Positions 50,229-58,409 of a stretch of DNA of 64,000 nucleotides are shown in pieces. The stretch is from JACCTH01 sp035253825 (GTDB taxonomy: Bacteria > Actinomycetota > Acidimicrobiia > Spongiisociales > ZC4RG35): contig DATFBM010000041.1 in NCBI GenBank assembly GCA_035253825.1, forward strand, positions 62,001-126,000, read 5' to 3'. The notes under the pieces are model-generated. The model saw nothing but the letters and a program-made list of their open reading frames with translations. It was not told the DNA's origin and did not search any database. How positions within the stretch are numbered: position 1 is the first letter of the stretch; each line of letters starts with the position of its first letter. A program made the position numbers and the translations under genes.

Positions 50229-50435
50229 TTATGGGACCACCTCATAGCCGACTTCGTCGAGGGCGGCGACGATCTCGGGAAGGGTCACCGCGGCGTCGTC
50301 GAAGTCGATCGCCACCGTCCGCTGGTCGATGTTGACGGCGACCACGTCAATACCTTCGAGCTGACCGACTGCTCCCTCGATCGTGTTCTTGCAGTGAGCG
50401 CAGGAGATTCCGGGGACGTTCAAGGTGATGTTCAT
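50229..50435 (-). CDS. copZ: Copper chaperone (HMA domain)
   Basis: 68 residues, one heavy-metal-associated domain: MNITLNVPGISCAHCKNTIEGAV with the CxxC metal site, through IVAALDEVGYEVVP. Delivers Cu(I) to CopA. The frame extends upstream to 50525, but ATG 50435 gives the exact domain length. TAA stop overlaps the putative copA ATA start. Confidence 0.92.
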   Translation of the reverse strand: MNITLNVPGISCAHCKNTIEGAVGQLEGIDVVAVNIDQRTVAIDFDDAAVTLPEIVAALDEVGYEVVP

Positions 50436-50473
50436 CTTTTGTGACTCAGTTCTCGAGGCTAGTGGTGGGCGTT

Positions 50474-50520
50474 CTGTGGGCCCGCAGCCACCGGTTTTGA
50501 GTACTAACAACCCCCGGGTT
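50474..50520. promoter_or_regulatory. Dyads in the copZ-copA promoter region
   Basis: AACCC-CC-GGGTT (50509-50520) and the near-palindrome CTGTGGGCCCGCAG (50474-50487) lie 40-85 bases upstream of copZ. Copper sensors such as CsoR or CueR bind GC-rich dyads of this size; neither regulator gene is in the window. Site identity is inference. Confidence 0.4.
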
Positions 50521-50550
50521 CGCAAAATTGCAGACTTGTGAGCGAAAGGC

Positions 50551-50587
50551 GAGGCCCCGGCGGAGGGGACGCCGGGGCCTCTCTTTC
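50551..50587. terminator. Strong GC hairpin terminator
   Basis: 12-bp perfect stem GAGGCCCCGGCG / CGCCGGGGCCTC with loop GAGGGGA, followed by TCTTTCT on the plus strand. It probably ends the transcript of the small gene at 50645-50839 on the minus strand, and insulates copZ. Confidence 0.65.
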
Positions 50588-50644
50588 TAGGATTCGCAGT
50601 GTCGGGGGAGGGGGAGAGAACCTGACCCAGCGCTCCTAGAAGTC

Positions 50645-50839
50645 TCAGGTCCCTTCGGGCAGGATCCGGCCCCGAACCCGCGGAAAACGCACCGGGGCGT
50701 GGGCGTAGCAGTAGTCACGACGGTTGTACTGGCTGAGCCTGGTCTCGCAGTCCTTGTGGGAGCAGACCCGGTCCCGAGCGTAACGGCGCGACGGACGGGT
50801 CATCCCCCGTATCGCTGATCCTTTAAGTGTATCTGACAT
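50645..50839 (-). CDS. Small Cys/His (zinc-finger-like) protein
   Basis: 64 residues. RVCSHKDCETRLSQYNRRDYCYAH provides Cys26, Cys31, Cys44 and His47, a plausible zinc knuckle; the rest is basic. Small proteins with this C-x4-C...LSxYN...C-x2-H pattern are common in actinobacteria, with unknown function. Strong AAGGAGG 9 bases before ATG. Confidence 0.78.
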   Translation of the reverse strand: MSDTLKGSAIRGMTRPSRRYARDRVCSHKDCETRLSQYNRRDYCYAHAPVRFPRVRGRILPEGT

Positions 50840-51064
50840 AAGTTGGGGCCTCCTTCCTGGCGGCCTTTAACGGATACAACAGATCTATCTGATCAATTCT
50901 TCCGCTATGCCAGGTTCCCAACATGCCCCTGTCCCAAACAAAGTGGCCCCTTGTTGGCAGAGGCTCCCGCGGTCCTGGCCCGGGTCTCCACCAGTATTGC
51001 TGGCACTGGTTAAACGCCCCTTAAAGGGCTAAATCCCTTCGGGGAGTTCTCCTCCCTTATACGC
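50840..51064 (-). other. 225-base leader with possible RNA structure
   Basis: Between M3 peptidase and the small zinc protein gene, no reading frame. On the minus strand it holds a nested hairpin near 51017-51044 (CCCC/GGGG around AAGGG/CCCTT; a possible terminator), then about 100 bases with paired segments (CCAGCAATACTGG; a CATGTTGGG/CCCAACATG pair; a GATCAGATAGATC palindrome). I could not match it to a known riboswitch. Confidence 0.35.
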
Positions 51065-53029
51065 CTAGACCGAGGCTTCGGTTCCCATTCCGAGTTTGCG
51101 GAGAAAGGCTTGGTTGTTGGGTTCGCGGCCAAGAAAGGCTCGCAGGTGCTCCATCCCGTCCCGGCTGCCGCCTCGCTCCAAGACCTCCCGGCGGTAATCG
51201 GCCCCAACCTGGGGATTGGTGACCCCCTCTTTTTCGAATCGGCTCCACATGTCGTCGCCATACACCTCCGACCAGAGATAGCCGTAGTAGCCGGCGTCAT
51301 ATCCGCCCAATAAGTGGCCAAATGAGGCGGGATAGAAGGTATCGGGGTGGATGGGAAACAGGCTCACTTCGGTCGATCGGACATGGATGTCGTCGAGATC
51401 CTTTTGCGGAGTTTCATCGTGCATCCACATGTCGAGCAGACCGAACTGGGCTTGTCGCAGGGTGAGCAGGGCGATGTTGAGGTTCTTGGCGGCGGTCAGC
51501 TGCGACACCAGTTCGGGCGAGATCGGTTGGCCGGTTTGATAGTGGCGGGCAAAGCGGGCCAGGACCTGGGGCTGCCACGTCCAGTGCTCCATTATCTGAC
51601 TGGGCGCTTCGACGAAGTCTCCTTCGGTGGAGGTGCCGGAGAACTTGGTGAGCTCGGCCCGGGTCAGCGTTTGGTGGAGGATGTGGCCGAACTCATGGAA
51701 AAAGGTCTCGACCTCCTGGTGCTGGAGGAGCGAGGGTCGTTCGGCCCCGGGCTTGGTGAAGTTGGCGACGATGGCCGCCAGGGGCTTCTGGTAGCTCCCG
51801 GCGTCGAGCCGACGCCCGGGAATGAGAGGGAAGGCAGCGGCATGGCTGAACTTCCCTTCGCGGGGGAAAAGATCCATGAAGAAGTGCGCCAGTTCCTCGC
51901 CAGTGTTGGCGTCATCGATGGCATAGGCCAGCACATCTGGATGCCATGACGGTCGATCAATCTTTCGATATCGAAGGCCGAAGACCTCACCGGTCAGTTC
52001 GAGCATCCCGTCGAGGACCTGCTGGAGAGGAAAGTGGGCGGCAACTTCGGTGGGGTCGACGCCGTAGTCGCGCCGGCGGAGCTGGGTGTCGTAATAGCGG
52101 AAGTCGTAGCCCTGAAGATCGCCCTCAAAGCCATCCGCCCGAAGCATCTCCGTGAGTTTTCCGAGTTCGGTTCGGCCAATCTCGGAGAGGCCAGGAAGAA
52201 GGGCGGCGTAGAACGAGCGGACGGCCTCGGGATTCTTCGCCATTTTCTCCTCGAGCTGGTGGTGCGCCCACGATGGTTGCGAGAAGATCTCGGCGATCCG
52301 CTGGCGGGCGGCGATCGCTTCCTCGAGAAGCGGTCGATTGGGCTCCACTGCCCGACTGTTGAACTTACGTGAGAGCTGTTCGCGGAGGTCGCGGCGGGGT
52401 GAGTTCTCCATGAATGGGACCACGTCTGGGTACGCCATGGTCACTTTCAGCGTTCCCTCGGCTTCCCCGGCTTCTAGTCCTTCGATGTACGACTCCGGCA
52501 TCCCCTCGAGGTCAGCCCGGGTGACCAGCAAATGGTCCTGATGCTCGTCGATGTTTCGCTGGAAGAGGACTCCCAGTTCGACTAATCGCTCGGTGAGCTT
52601 CTTGACCTCGGCTCGCGCCTCGTCATCGAGCTCGTGTCCAGCCTTGCGAAGGTCTCGAAGGAGAAACTCGAGCGCCCGGCCACGTTCACCCTTTAGCTCG
52701 GCGGCCTCCGGAGATTCCGAATAGGACTTGATGGCCCGGTGGAAATCGGGTCGGAAGATCAGGTCCACGGCCCACTTCTGGATTCGCTCCTCGGCGGCGT
52801 TGCCGGCATCGCGGACTTCTTTTTCGGTGTGGACATAACCCATGAATGCTGTTCGGCCGTAGGTGCGAATCAGCAGATCCTCGATCTCGTTGAGCGGAGA
52901 AAGGATTTTGTCGTAAGTGGCCTCGGTCTTGGGATCCACGACCCCGGCCACGAGTCGATCGGCTTCTGAGAGGGCAGCCTCCAGCTCCTCCGTGATCCCG
53001 GCGGCGGTCACCTGGGTGTAGTCAAACAT
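51065..53029 (-). CDS. M3-family oligopeptidase
   Basis: 654 residues, thimet-oligopeptidase fold. Zinc motif ETFFHEFGHILHQTLT near 450, conserved YDFRYYDTQL and FFMDLFPREGKFSHAA. Cytosolic degrader of short peptides (OpdA/PrlC or Dcp like). ATG 53029 gives MFDYTQV; the frame upstream runs through repeat copy 4 and is not coding. The gene ends about 20 bases from the nested hairpin. Confidence 0.92.
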   Translation of the reverse strand: MFDYTQVTAAGITEELEAALSEADRLVAGVVDPKTEATYDKILSPLNEIEDLLIRTYGRTAFMGYVHTEKEVRDAGNAAEERIQKWAVDLIFRPDFHRAIKSYSESPEAAELKGERGRALEFLLRDLRKAGHELDDEARAEVKKLTERLVELGVLFQRNIDEHQDHLLVTRADLEGMPESYIEGLEAGEAEGTLKVTMAYPDVVPFMENSPRRDLREQLSRKFNSRAVEPNRPLLEEAIAARQRIAEIFSQPSWAHHQLEEKMAKNPEAVRSFYAALLPGLSEIGRTELGKLTEMLRADGFEGDLQGYDFRYYDTQLRRRDYGVDPTEVAAHFPLQQVLDGMLELTGEVFGLRYRKIDRPSWHPDVLAYAIDDANTGEELAHFFMDLFPREGKFSHAAAFPLIPGRRLDAGSYQKPLAAIVANFTKPGAERPSLLQHQEVETFFHEFGHILHQTLTRAELTKFSGTSTEGDFVEAPSQIMEHWTWQPQVLARFARHYQTGQPISPELVSQLTAAKNLNIALLTLRQAQFGLLDMWMHDETPQKDLDDIHVRSTEVSLFPIHPDTFYPASFGHLLGGYDAGYYGYLWSEVYGDDMWSRFEKEGVTNPQVGADYRREVLERGGSRDGMEHLRAFLGREPNNQAFLRKLGMGTEASV

Positions 53030-53045
53030 CGGCCGATGACAATAG

Positions 53046-53100
53046 GCGGAAGACAAAAGACAAAAGACAAAAGACAAGAGACTTCAGACTTCAGACGAAG
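53046..53100. repeat. CAGAC/CAGAT-unit repeat element, copy 4
   Basis: Four near-perfect AAAAGAC units (AGACAAAAGACAAAAGACAAAAGAC), then AAGAGACTTCAGACTTCAGACG. It lies between the M3 peptidase start and the amidohydrolase 3' end. The TGA stop of the amidohydrolase (53093-53091) is inside it. The same unit order as in copy 3. Confidence 0.7.
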
Positions 53101-54536
53101 GTGGCTGGGGGTACCAGGTGCAGCGCTTCGCCATGGCGGTAGGAAGCAAGGACTCTGGTACCGGCGATGTCTGGGGACTGCAGCGGGTCCCGATCGATAA
53201 CGATCACGTTGGCCCGGGCGCCCACTTTGAGAGAAGGTCCGTAGAGCTCGTAAGCGGATTGGGCGCTGAGGCCACCGACGCGGGCCGAGGCCATGCCTTG
53301 CCACGGATTCGGGGTTTCCACCGGGCAGTCCGAGCCTCCTCGAAGGGAGATCCCCTCCCTCTCCATCGCATCGAGGGCATAGGTGTATTCGGTGCGGCGC
53401 CCGAGCCTCTTCTCGAGCCATGTCACTTCTGAGGTGATGAAGCTCGGCTGCACCGAGGCGGTGACGCCGAGGTCAGCCATGCGCCGGCGGGCGGCCGGCG
53501 TCAGGACGGAAGCATGTTCGATGCGTAGGCCAGTTCCTTCGGCGATAGACAGATCGGAAAAGAGGTCGAGGACGGCGTCGTTGGCGCGATCACCGATGGC
53601 GTGGATGGCAACCGCACCGCCGAGCTCAAGAGCGGCCCGGGCCATCTCGTCGGCATGAGGACGGCGCAAGCGCATGATGCCCAAATTGCCGGGGTCATCG
53701 CTGAAGCCCTCATGAAGGGCTGCGGTGCGACCACCGAGGGCTCCGTCGGCAAACTCCTTCCACCCCCCGAAGCTGATGTTGCCGCCGGCATGTTCCAGGA
53801 CCGCGGCGGCAGAGCGCAGACTCGAACGATCGGGTGCGGTCACCAGCACCTCGAAATCAATTGGCACCCTTGGCGCCACCGAGATCAATGTCGGCAATTC
53901 CACTGGCGCTTCGCAAAAGAGTGGGTCGGCCGCCGAGAGGATGGCGGTGATGGTCCCCAGCCCCAGGCTGGCCAGGCCCACCAGCGACTGCTCGATGATT
54001 TCGGGGCCCAGGGGGGACTGCTTGGAAGCAACCTCACGCAGGACTGGTCCGATTTCCTCCTCGCGCAGAACCCCGTCAGGGTGATCGCCGAGGCCGGCCA
54101 GCGTCAGAGCCGCACTATTGGCGACGGCGATGTGGGCGCAATACCGGTGGAGCAAGGTCGGGGTTGCCCCCAGCATCTCGTCCAGCTCCCAGCGATTGGG
54201 AAGGCGGAGCTCTGATAGGGCTTCGTCGTCGAGGCGGGTGGCGGTTAGTGATTCGCCTGGTTGCAAGTGCGTAGCCGCGGTTTGGAGACGCTGTCGAAGG
54301 TCGTCGAAGTCGGACACGTCTTTGAGGGTGAGCCGAGAGACTGCAGCGGCGTATCCGAAGGGATGGAAATGATGATCGTGACGAGGGGCGGCGAGGAAGC
54401 CGTCGTGCTGGCTCACCTCATAGGTGCCATCGAACTCCCCGCGACGACCGATGGCGACGATTTGGTCAGCATCGATCAGGACCGAGTCGACGCCGGGGAG
54501 GCCGACGACGCCCCTGGCGACGAGAAGGCGTCTCAT
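53091..54536 (-). CDS. YtcJ-like amidohydrolase
   Basis: 481 residues. Metal-dependent hydrolase of the amidohydrolase_3 group: APRHDHHFHPFGYAAAV near 50, VAIHAIGDRANDAVLDL, RIEHASVLTPA, GGSDCPVETPNPWQG, and the C-terminal beta sandwich (GARANVIVIDRDPLQSP). Substrate unknown. ATGA overlap with the inositol monophosphatase gene. Confidence 0.88.
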   Translation of the reverse strand: MRRLLVARGVVGLPGVDSVLIDADQIVAIGRRGEFDGTYEVSQHDGFLAAPRHDHHFHPFGYAAAVSRLTLKDVSDFDDLRQRLQTAATHLQPGESLTATRLDDEALSELRLPNRWELDEMLGATPTLLHRYCAHIAVANSAALTLAGLGDHPDGVLREEEIGPVLREVASKQSPLGPEIIEQSLVGLASLGLGTITAILSAADPLFCEAPVELPTLISVAPRVPIDFEVLVTAPDRSSLRSAAAVLEHAGGNISFGGWKEFADGALGGRTAALHEGFSDDPGNLGIMRLRRPHADEMARAALELGGAVAIHAIGDRANDAVLDLFSDLSIAEGTGLRIEHASVLTPAARRRMADLGVTASVQPSFITSEVTWLEKRLGRRTEYTYALDAMEREGISLRGGSDCPVETPNPWQGMASARVGGLSAQSAYELYGPSLKVGARANVIVIDRDPLQSPDIAGTRVLASYRHGEALHLVPPATFV

Positions 54537-55327
54537 TCGATGTGTTGCGGGATGGCAAGGCCGACCGCCGCCACCAGATCTTCATGGATGCCGCCGTTGC
54601 TGGCCACGATGCCCGGGTCGTCGAGGTGGTAGGCCTTGCCGAGATGATTCGTAACCGTCCCTCCTGCTTCGGTGATCATCAGCACCCCGGCCCCGGAATC
54701 CCAGGGACTGATTCCGAACTCCCAATAGCCGTCGTAGCGGCCACAGGCCACCCAGGCCAGATCGAGGGCCGCACTACCGAGCCGTCTGATTCCCTGCACC
54801 CGGGTGAGCACCTGGCCGAGGTTTTTGGCGTATGCCTCCCCATGGAGGTTGCGGTCATATGGAAAGCCGGTGGCGATCATCGCCTGCTTGAGCATCGATT
54901 CCGGGGTGACTTTGATCGAGTCCGTGTCCATCGTCGCGCCCTTGCCCTGCTGGGCGATGAACTCTTCGTGACGGGTGACGTCCTCGATCACCCCGAGCAG
55001 TGGCTGCCCGTCAACCCAAAGGGCCACGGAGACTGAGATATGGGGGATGCCGTGAATGAAGTTGACGGTCCCGTCCAACGGGTCGACGATCCACACCCGA
55101 CCTTCCTCCCAGCCGATTCCGCCGCTCTCCTCGGCCAGGATGGCGTCCCGGGGCCGGTGCCTCCGCAACAAACCGGTGATCGCTTCCTCCGCCCGATGGT
55201 CGACGTCAGTGACAGGGTTGGCGTCACCCTTGAATCGCGTGTTGACCACCGATCCCAAAGACGAAAAGACGATGGCGGCTCCGCTTCGGGCGGCGTCGAC
55301 GGCGACTTCGAGGTCGGACGGTTTCAC
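54533..55327 (-). CDS. Inositol monophosphatase family protein
   Basis: 264 residues. Metal-binding ILAEESGGIG, WIVDPLDGTVNFIHGIPH near 85-100, and ISPWDSGAGVLMITEAGG near 215. Possible substrates: inositol-1-phosphate, histidinol phosphate (actinobacterial HisN) or PAP. GTG start. Divergent from lnt by 27 bases. Confidence 0.9.
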   Translation of the reverse strand: MKPSDLEVAVDAARSGAAIVFSSLGSVVNTRFKGDANPVTDVDHRAEEAITGLLRRHRPRDAILAEESGGIGWEEGRVWIVDPLDGTVNFIHGIPHISVSVALWVDGQPLLGVIEDVTRHEEFIAQQGKGATMDTDSIKVTPESMLKQAMIATGFPYDRNLHGEAYAKNLGQVLTRVQGIRRLGSAALDLAWVACGRYDGYWEFGISPWDSGAGVLMITEAGGTVTNHLGKAYHLDDPGIVASNGGIHEDLVAAVGLAIPQHIE

Positions 55328-55341
55328 AGGATCAATCTTCG

Positions 55342-55347
55342 TACACT
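55342..55347 (+). promoter_or_regulatory. -10 element for leaderless Lnt-like gene
   Basis: TACACT, 7 bases, then GTG 55355; no ribosome site. The window between the two divergent start codons is only 27 bases. Confidence 0.45.
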
Positions 55348-55354
55348 CTCGTTC

Positions 55355-56830
55355 GTGCGGTCGGTACTGCTCTCCCTGGCCGCGGCCGGACTGTTGGTCC
55401 TCGCATTTCCCCCCTATTCGCTTGCCTTTCTCGTTCCGGTGGCGCTAGCTACGTTTCTTCTCGCTTTGCGCCGCACCCGGCATCCCGTGACCTGCGGGGT
55501 GATCTTCGGATGGGGATTTTTCGCCGGGTTGATCTACTGGGTCGGAGAGCTCGGCTTTATCGCCGTCGCTCCCTTGATATTCGTTTTCGGTCTCTATCCG
55601 GGGCTATACGGATGGCTTGTCGCCCGCGCCCCCGACGGATCTCCGTTCTTCGCCGCCGCAGTGGGAGGCTGGGCCCTGCTCGAGTTGATTCGGGTCCGAT
55701 TCCCCGTCGGGGGCTTTGAGTGGGGCCTAACCGGCTATCCGATGGGTGAGTATCGATGGACTCGGGAGGCGGCCGCGTTCGTCGGCACCAGCGGTTGGGG
55801 GGTGGTGCTGATGGCGGTGGCGGCGGGTCTGATCCTGTCATGGGAGCAACGCCGGCTTTCCAAGCAACTCGTTGTGGGCGGAATGGCGGCGCTGACCTTG
55901 GCCCTGCTTGGCGCCCTGGTTCCGGGGCGGGCCACCGGCGACACGGTGCGGGCCGCGATCGTCCAGGGTTCGACCCCCTGCCCCCTCGAACACTGCATTG
56001 GCGAGCGGCGGGCGACCTACGAAATGCACCTCGCGCAAACCCGCTCGATTCCCGAGGGTTCGGTCGATCTCGTAGTTTGGCCCGAGGGGTCGACCGGTTC
56101 CTTCGATGCCGACCCGATCTTGGTACCCGATGTGGCCGCCGAGATCGGGTCGGAGGCCGCACGGATCGGCGCATCCTTTTTGGTGGGTGGCGATCGGCCC
56201 ATCAGCGAGACGGAATGGATCAATGCCATTGTCGTCTTCGATGAAAACGGGGACATCGTCGGCGAATATCGCAAGCGGCACCCGGTCCCCTTTGGGGAGT
56301 ACATCCCAGCCCGGCCCCTGTTCGATTGGATTCCAGCCCTCTCGCAGGTGCCGAGAGACATGATCAGAGGGGATCGGCCTGGAGTGTTTGATCTCGGACC
56401 CGGACGCGTCGGCACCGTGATCTCCTTCGAGGGCGCCTTCGCTCGCTATAGCCGCGATGCTGCCCGGGCCGGTGCCGAGCTTTTGGTAGTGGCCAGCAAC
56501 GAAGGCAGCTATGAGTTCACACCGGTATCCGATCAATTCATTGGCATGACCAGGATGCGTTCCGCCGAATTGGGCGTGGATGTCGTCCACGCCGCCGTCA
56601 CCGGAAAGTCCACATTCATCACCGACGGTGGAGTCGTGGCTGATGCCGCCGGTTTTCTGGAAGAAACCGTGATCTATGCCGACCTCGAGCTGGCCACCGG
56701 CCCCGAGACCCTGTATGCCCGTTGGGGGGAGTGGGTGCAGGTCGGCACCCTGGTCGCCACCGCTCTCTACCTCTGGCGAAAGCGTCCCTTCCAAGCGGGC
56801 AATCGTCTCCTAACGTTGACCGATGCCTAA
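55355..56830 (+). CDS. Apolipoprotein N-acyltransferase-like protein, Cys-to-Ser variant
   Basis: 491 residues. N-terminal six hydrophobic segments, then a nitrilase domain: Glu in LVVWPEGSTGSF, Lys in YRKRHPVPFGEYIP. The catalytic Cys motif (CxE in VICYE of classical Lnt) reads VISFEGAF, so Cys is replaced by Ser (TCC codon). True Lnt adds the third acyl chain to lipoproteins. Two predicted lipoproteins are encoded at 37494 and 38935. No fused Ppm1 domain. Overlaps the next gene by 8 bases. Confidence 0.83.
   Translation: MRSVLLSLAAAGLLVLAFPPYSLAFLVPVALATFLLALRRTRHPVTCGVIFGWGFFAGLIYWVGELGFIAVAPLIFVFGLYPGLYGWLVARAPDGSPFFAAAVGGWALLELIRVRFPVGGFEWGLTGYPMGEYRWTREAAAFVGTSGWGVVLMAVAAGLILSWEQRRLSKQLVVGGMAALTLALLGALVPGRATGDTVRAAIVQGSTPCPLEHCIGERRATYEMHLAQTRSIPEGSVDLVVWPEGSTGSFDADPILVPDVAAEIGSEAARIGASFLVGGDRPISETEWINAIVVFDENGDIVGEYRKRHPVPFGEYIPARPLFDWIPALSQVPRDMIRGDRPGVFDLGPGRVGTVISFEGAFARYSRDAARAGAELLVVASNEGSYEFTPVSDQFIGMTRMRSAELGVDVVHAAVTGKSTFITDGGVVADAAGFLEETVIYADLELATGPETLYARWGEWVQVGTLVATALYLWRKRPFQAGNRLLTLTDA
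56811..56816 (+). promoter_or_regulatory. -10 element for the LLM-class gene
   Basis: TAACGT, 6 bases, then ATG 56823, inside the end of the Lnt-like gene. Suggests an internal leaderless promoter. Confidence 0.35.
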
Positions 56831-57797
56831 GTTCGCCTGGCTGGCCTCCCACGAGTCCTATCAACCCGAGGTGTTGATCGACCAGGTGGTTGCAGCCGAT
56901 CGCGCCGGTTTCGATTGCATCACCGCTTCCGATCATTTCCATCCCTGGGTCGACGATCAATCAGCGGCGGGATTTGTCTGGACCTGGTTGGGGGCGGCGG
57001 CGATGCGGGCGGAGCGTATGACCTTCATCACTTCCGTCACTTGCCCGCTCTTTCACTACCACCCAGCTTTGGTCGCCCAAGCTGCGGCCACCGTCTCACG
57101 ACTCGCCAAAGGCGGGTTCGTCCTCGGCGTCGGCACCGGGGAAAGTATCAACGAGGGACCCTTCGGATACGACTTTCCCGGCTACGGGGAGAGGATCCGG
57201 CGGATGAAAGAGGCCCTTGAGATCATCCAACGTTTGCTGAGGGGCGAGAAGCTCGATTACGAAGGCGACTACTACCAGGTTCGTAAGGCCAAGCTCTACA
57301 GCCCGCCGATTGGCGGCGTGCCGGTGTGGATGGCGGCCGGTGGCGAGCAGTCGGCCGCCTTTGCCGGAAGGAATTGTGTGGGACTCATCACTTCGGTCAA
57401 GGATCCGGCCGAGACCGCGGCCAACATCATCAAACCGTTTCTGGCGGAGCGGACCGGACCGAGCTCGGTGATGGCGACCCGCTGGTTGGTCCTCGCCTCC
57501 TCCGACGAGGAGGCTTGGGAGGCTCTGGGATCGATGAGAGGCCTGCGCGCTCCCGGTCGATCGGAGGCCATCGATCCGATGGTCTTGCGCAAAGCGGCCG
57601 ATGACATGGATCCCAAGGAGATCCTCTCCAAGTACTCGATTGTCTCCGGCCCCCAACAGATCATCGATGCCTACCGACCTTTGGTGACGGAGATCGACGC
57701 CGACATCATTTCGATTCAGGTGGCGTCGACCGATCCTCACCGGGCGATCGAAATGATCGGACGCGAGGTTCTGCCCGAGCTCAGGCGCTCCTTCTGA
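56823..57797 (+). CDS. F420-dependent LLM-class oxidoreductase
   Basis: 324 residues, luciferase-like TIM barrel. ITASDHFHPWVDDQSAAGF near 35-50, GVGTGESINEGPFG near 100, GYGERIRRMKEALEIIQRLL, and GVPVWMAAGGEQSAAFAG. Resembles the FGD (glucose-6-phosphate dehydrogenase) branch, but the substrate is not determined by sequence. Implies cofactor F420 synthesis, common in actinobacteria. Confidence 0.88.
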   Translation: MPKFAWLASHESYQPEVLIDQVVAADRAGFDCITASDHFHPWVDDQSAAGFVWTWLGAAAMRAERMTFITSVTCPLFHYHPALVAQAAATVSRLAKGGFVLGVGTGESINEGPFGYDFPGYGERIRRMKEALEIIQRLLRGEKLDYEGDYYQVRKAKLYSPPIGGVPVWMAAGGEQSAAFAGRNCVGLITSVKDPAETAANIIKPFLAERTGPSSVMATRWLVLASSDEEAWEALGSMRGLRAPGRSEAIDPMVLRKAADDMDPKEILSKYSIVSGPQQIIDAYRPLVTEIDADIISIQVASTDPHRAIEMIGREVLPELRRSF

Positions 57798-57815
57798 CCT
57801 GACCACTGGGGCGAT

Positions 57816-58397
57816 TCAATCCTCTCTCTTCAGGAATGCCTCTCCCCGGGGAGAAAGTCGATATCCAACCCGCAGGCTGAGCGTCAAGCCCAGGTTCTTG
57901 AGCTTGCGGACATCGGTCTTGAAGGGCTGAGTCTCTCGACCGAACCACTCGGCCAGGTCAGGCGCACGTCGGCCTGGGTTGGCGGCGATGGTTTGGAGAA
58001 CCCGGCGCGTCCAGGGACCGTGTGAGGAAAACCGATCGAGGCGATCGAGTCGTCGGGAGATCTGGGAGATCTCTTCGGGAGTCAGTTGGTCGTTCTCGGC
58101 CAGCAAGGTGCGTGGGTCTGGCTCGTTAACGAGGTGAAAACACACTCGATATAGGGGAAGACCGTCGCGCTCGGAGAGATCGGCGAGGAGCGAGGCGGCA
58201 TCAGGATGCCCCGCGGCACGGGCCTCGACATCGCTGACGTCGGCCGCTTCGATCACCCCCACCTCGTCGACCTCGATGATCCCAACCGCCGTCCGGTATC
58301 GGCGTCCGGCGATGACCTGTTGGGTCTTCCAGCGCCGAAAAGCCATCGTCACCTGCCCGTCGGCGATGGGCTGCCAGTACCGCTTGAGAAATCTCAT
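57816..58397 (-). CDS. ASCH-like domain plus winged-helix protein
   Basis: 193 residues. The N-terminal part (YWQPIADGQVTMAFRRWKTQQVIAGRRYRTAVGIIEVDEVGVI) resembles an ASCH domain, a PUA-related RNA-binding fold. The C-terminal part (LQTIAANPGRRAPDLAEWFGRETQPFKTDVRKLKNLGL) looks like a winged helix. No known function for this combination. Precedes the end of the DUF72 gene by 12 bases on the same strand. Confidence 0.75.
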   Translation of the reverse strand: MRFLKRYWQPIADGQVTMAFRRWKTQQVIAGRRYRTAVGIIEVDEVGVIEAADVSDVEARAAGHPDAASLLADLSERDGLPLYRVCFHLVNEPDPRTLLAENDQLTPEEISQISRRLDRLDRFSSHGPWTRRVLQTIAANPGRRAPDLAEWFGRETQPFKTDVRKLKNLGLTLSLRVGYRLSPRGEAFLKRED

Positions 58398-58409
58398 TCC
58401 CGGTGAAGG

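Noticed and set aside
48061..50435. Metal resistance island acquired by transfer
   Set aside because: Base composition and codon style match neighbours, and no mobile-element genes flank it.
50950..51000. T-box-like element (ACCGCGG on the minus strand)
   Set aside because: Only part of the T-box core matches and no aminoacyl-tRNA synthetase or amino-acid gene follows.
53046..53080. CRISPR-type array from the AAAAGAC tandem units
   Set aside because: Units are 7 bases with no spacers, and no cas genes are in the window.
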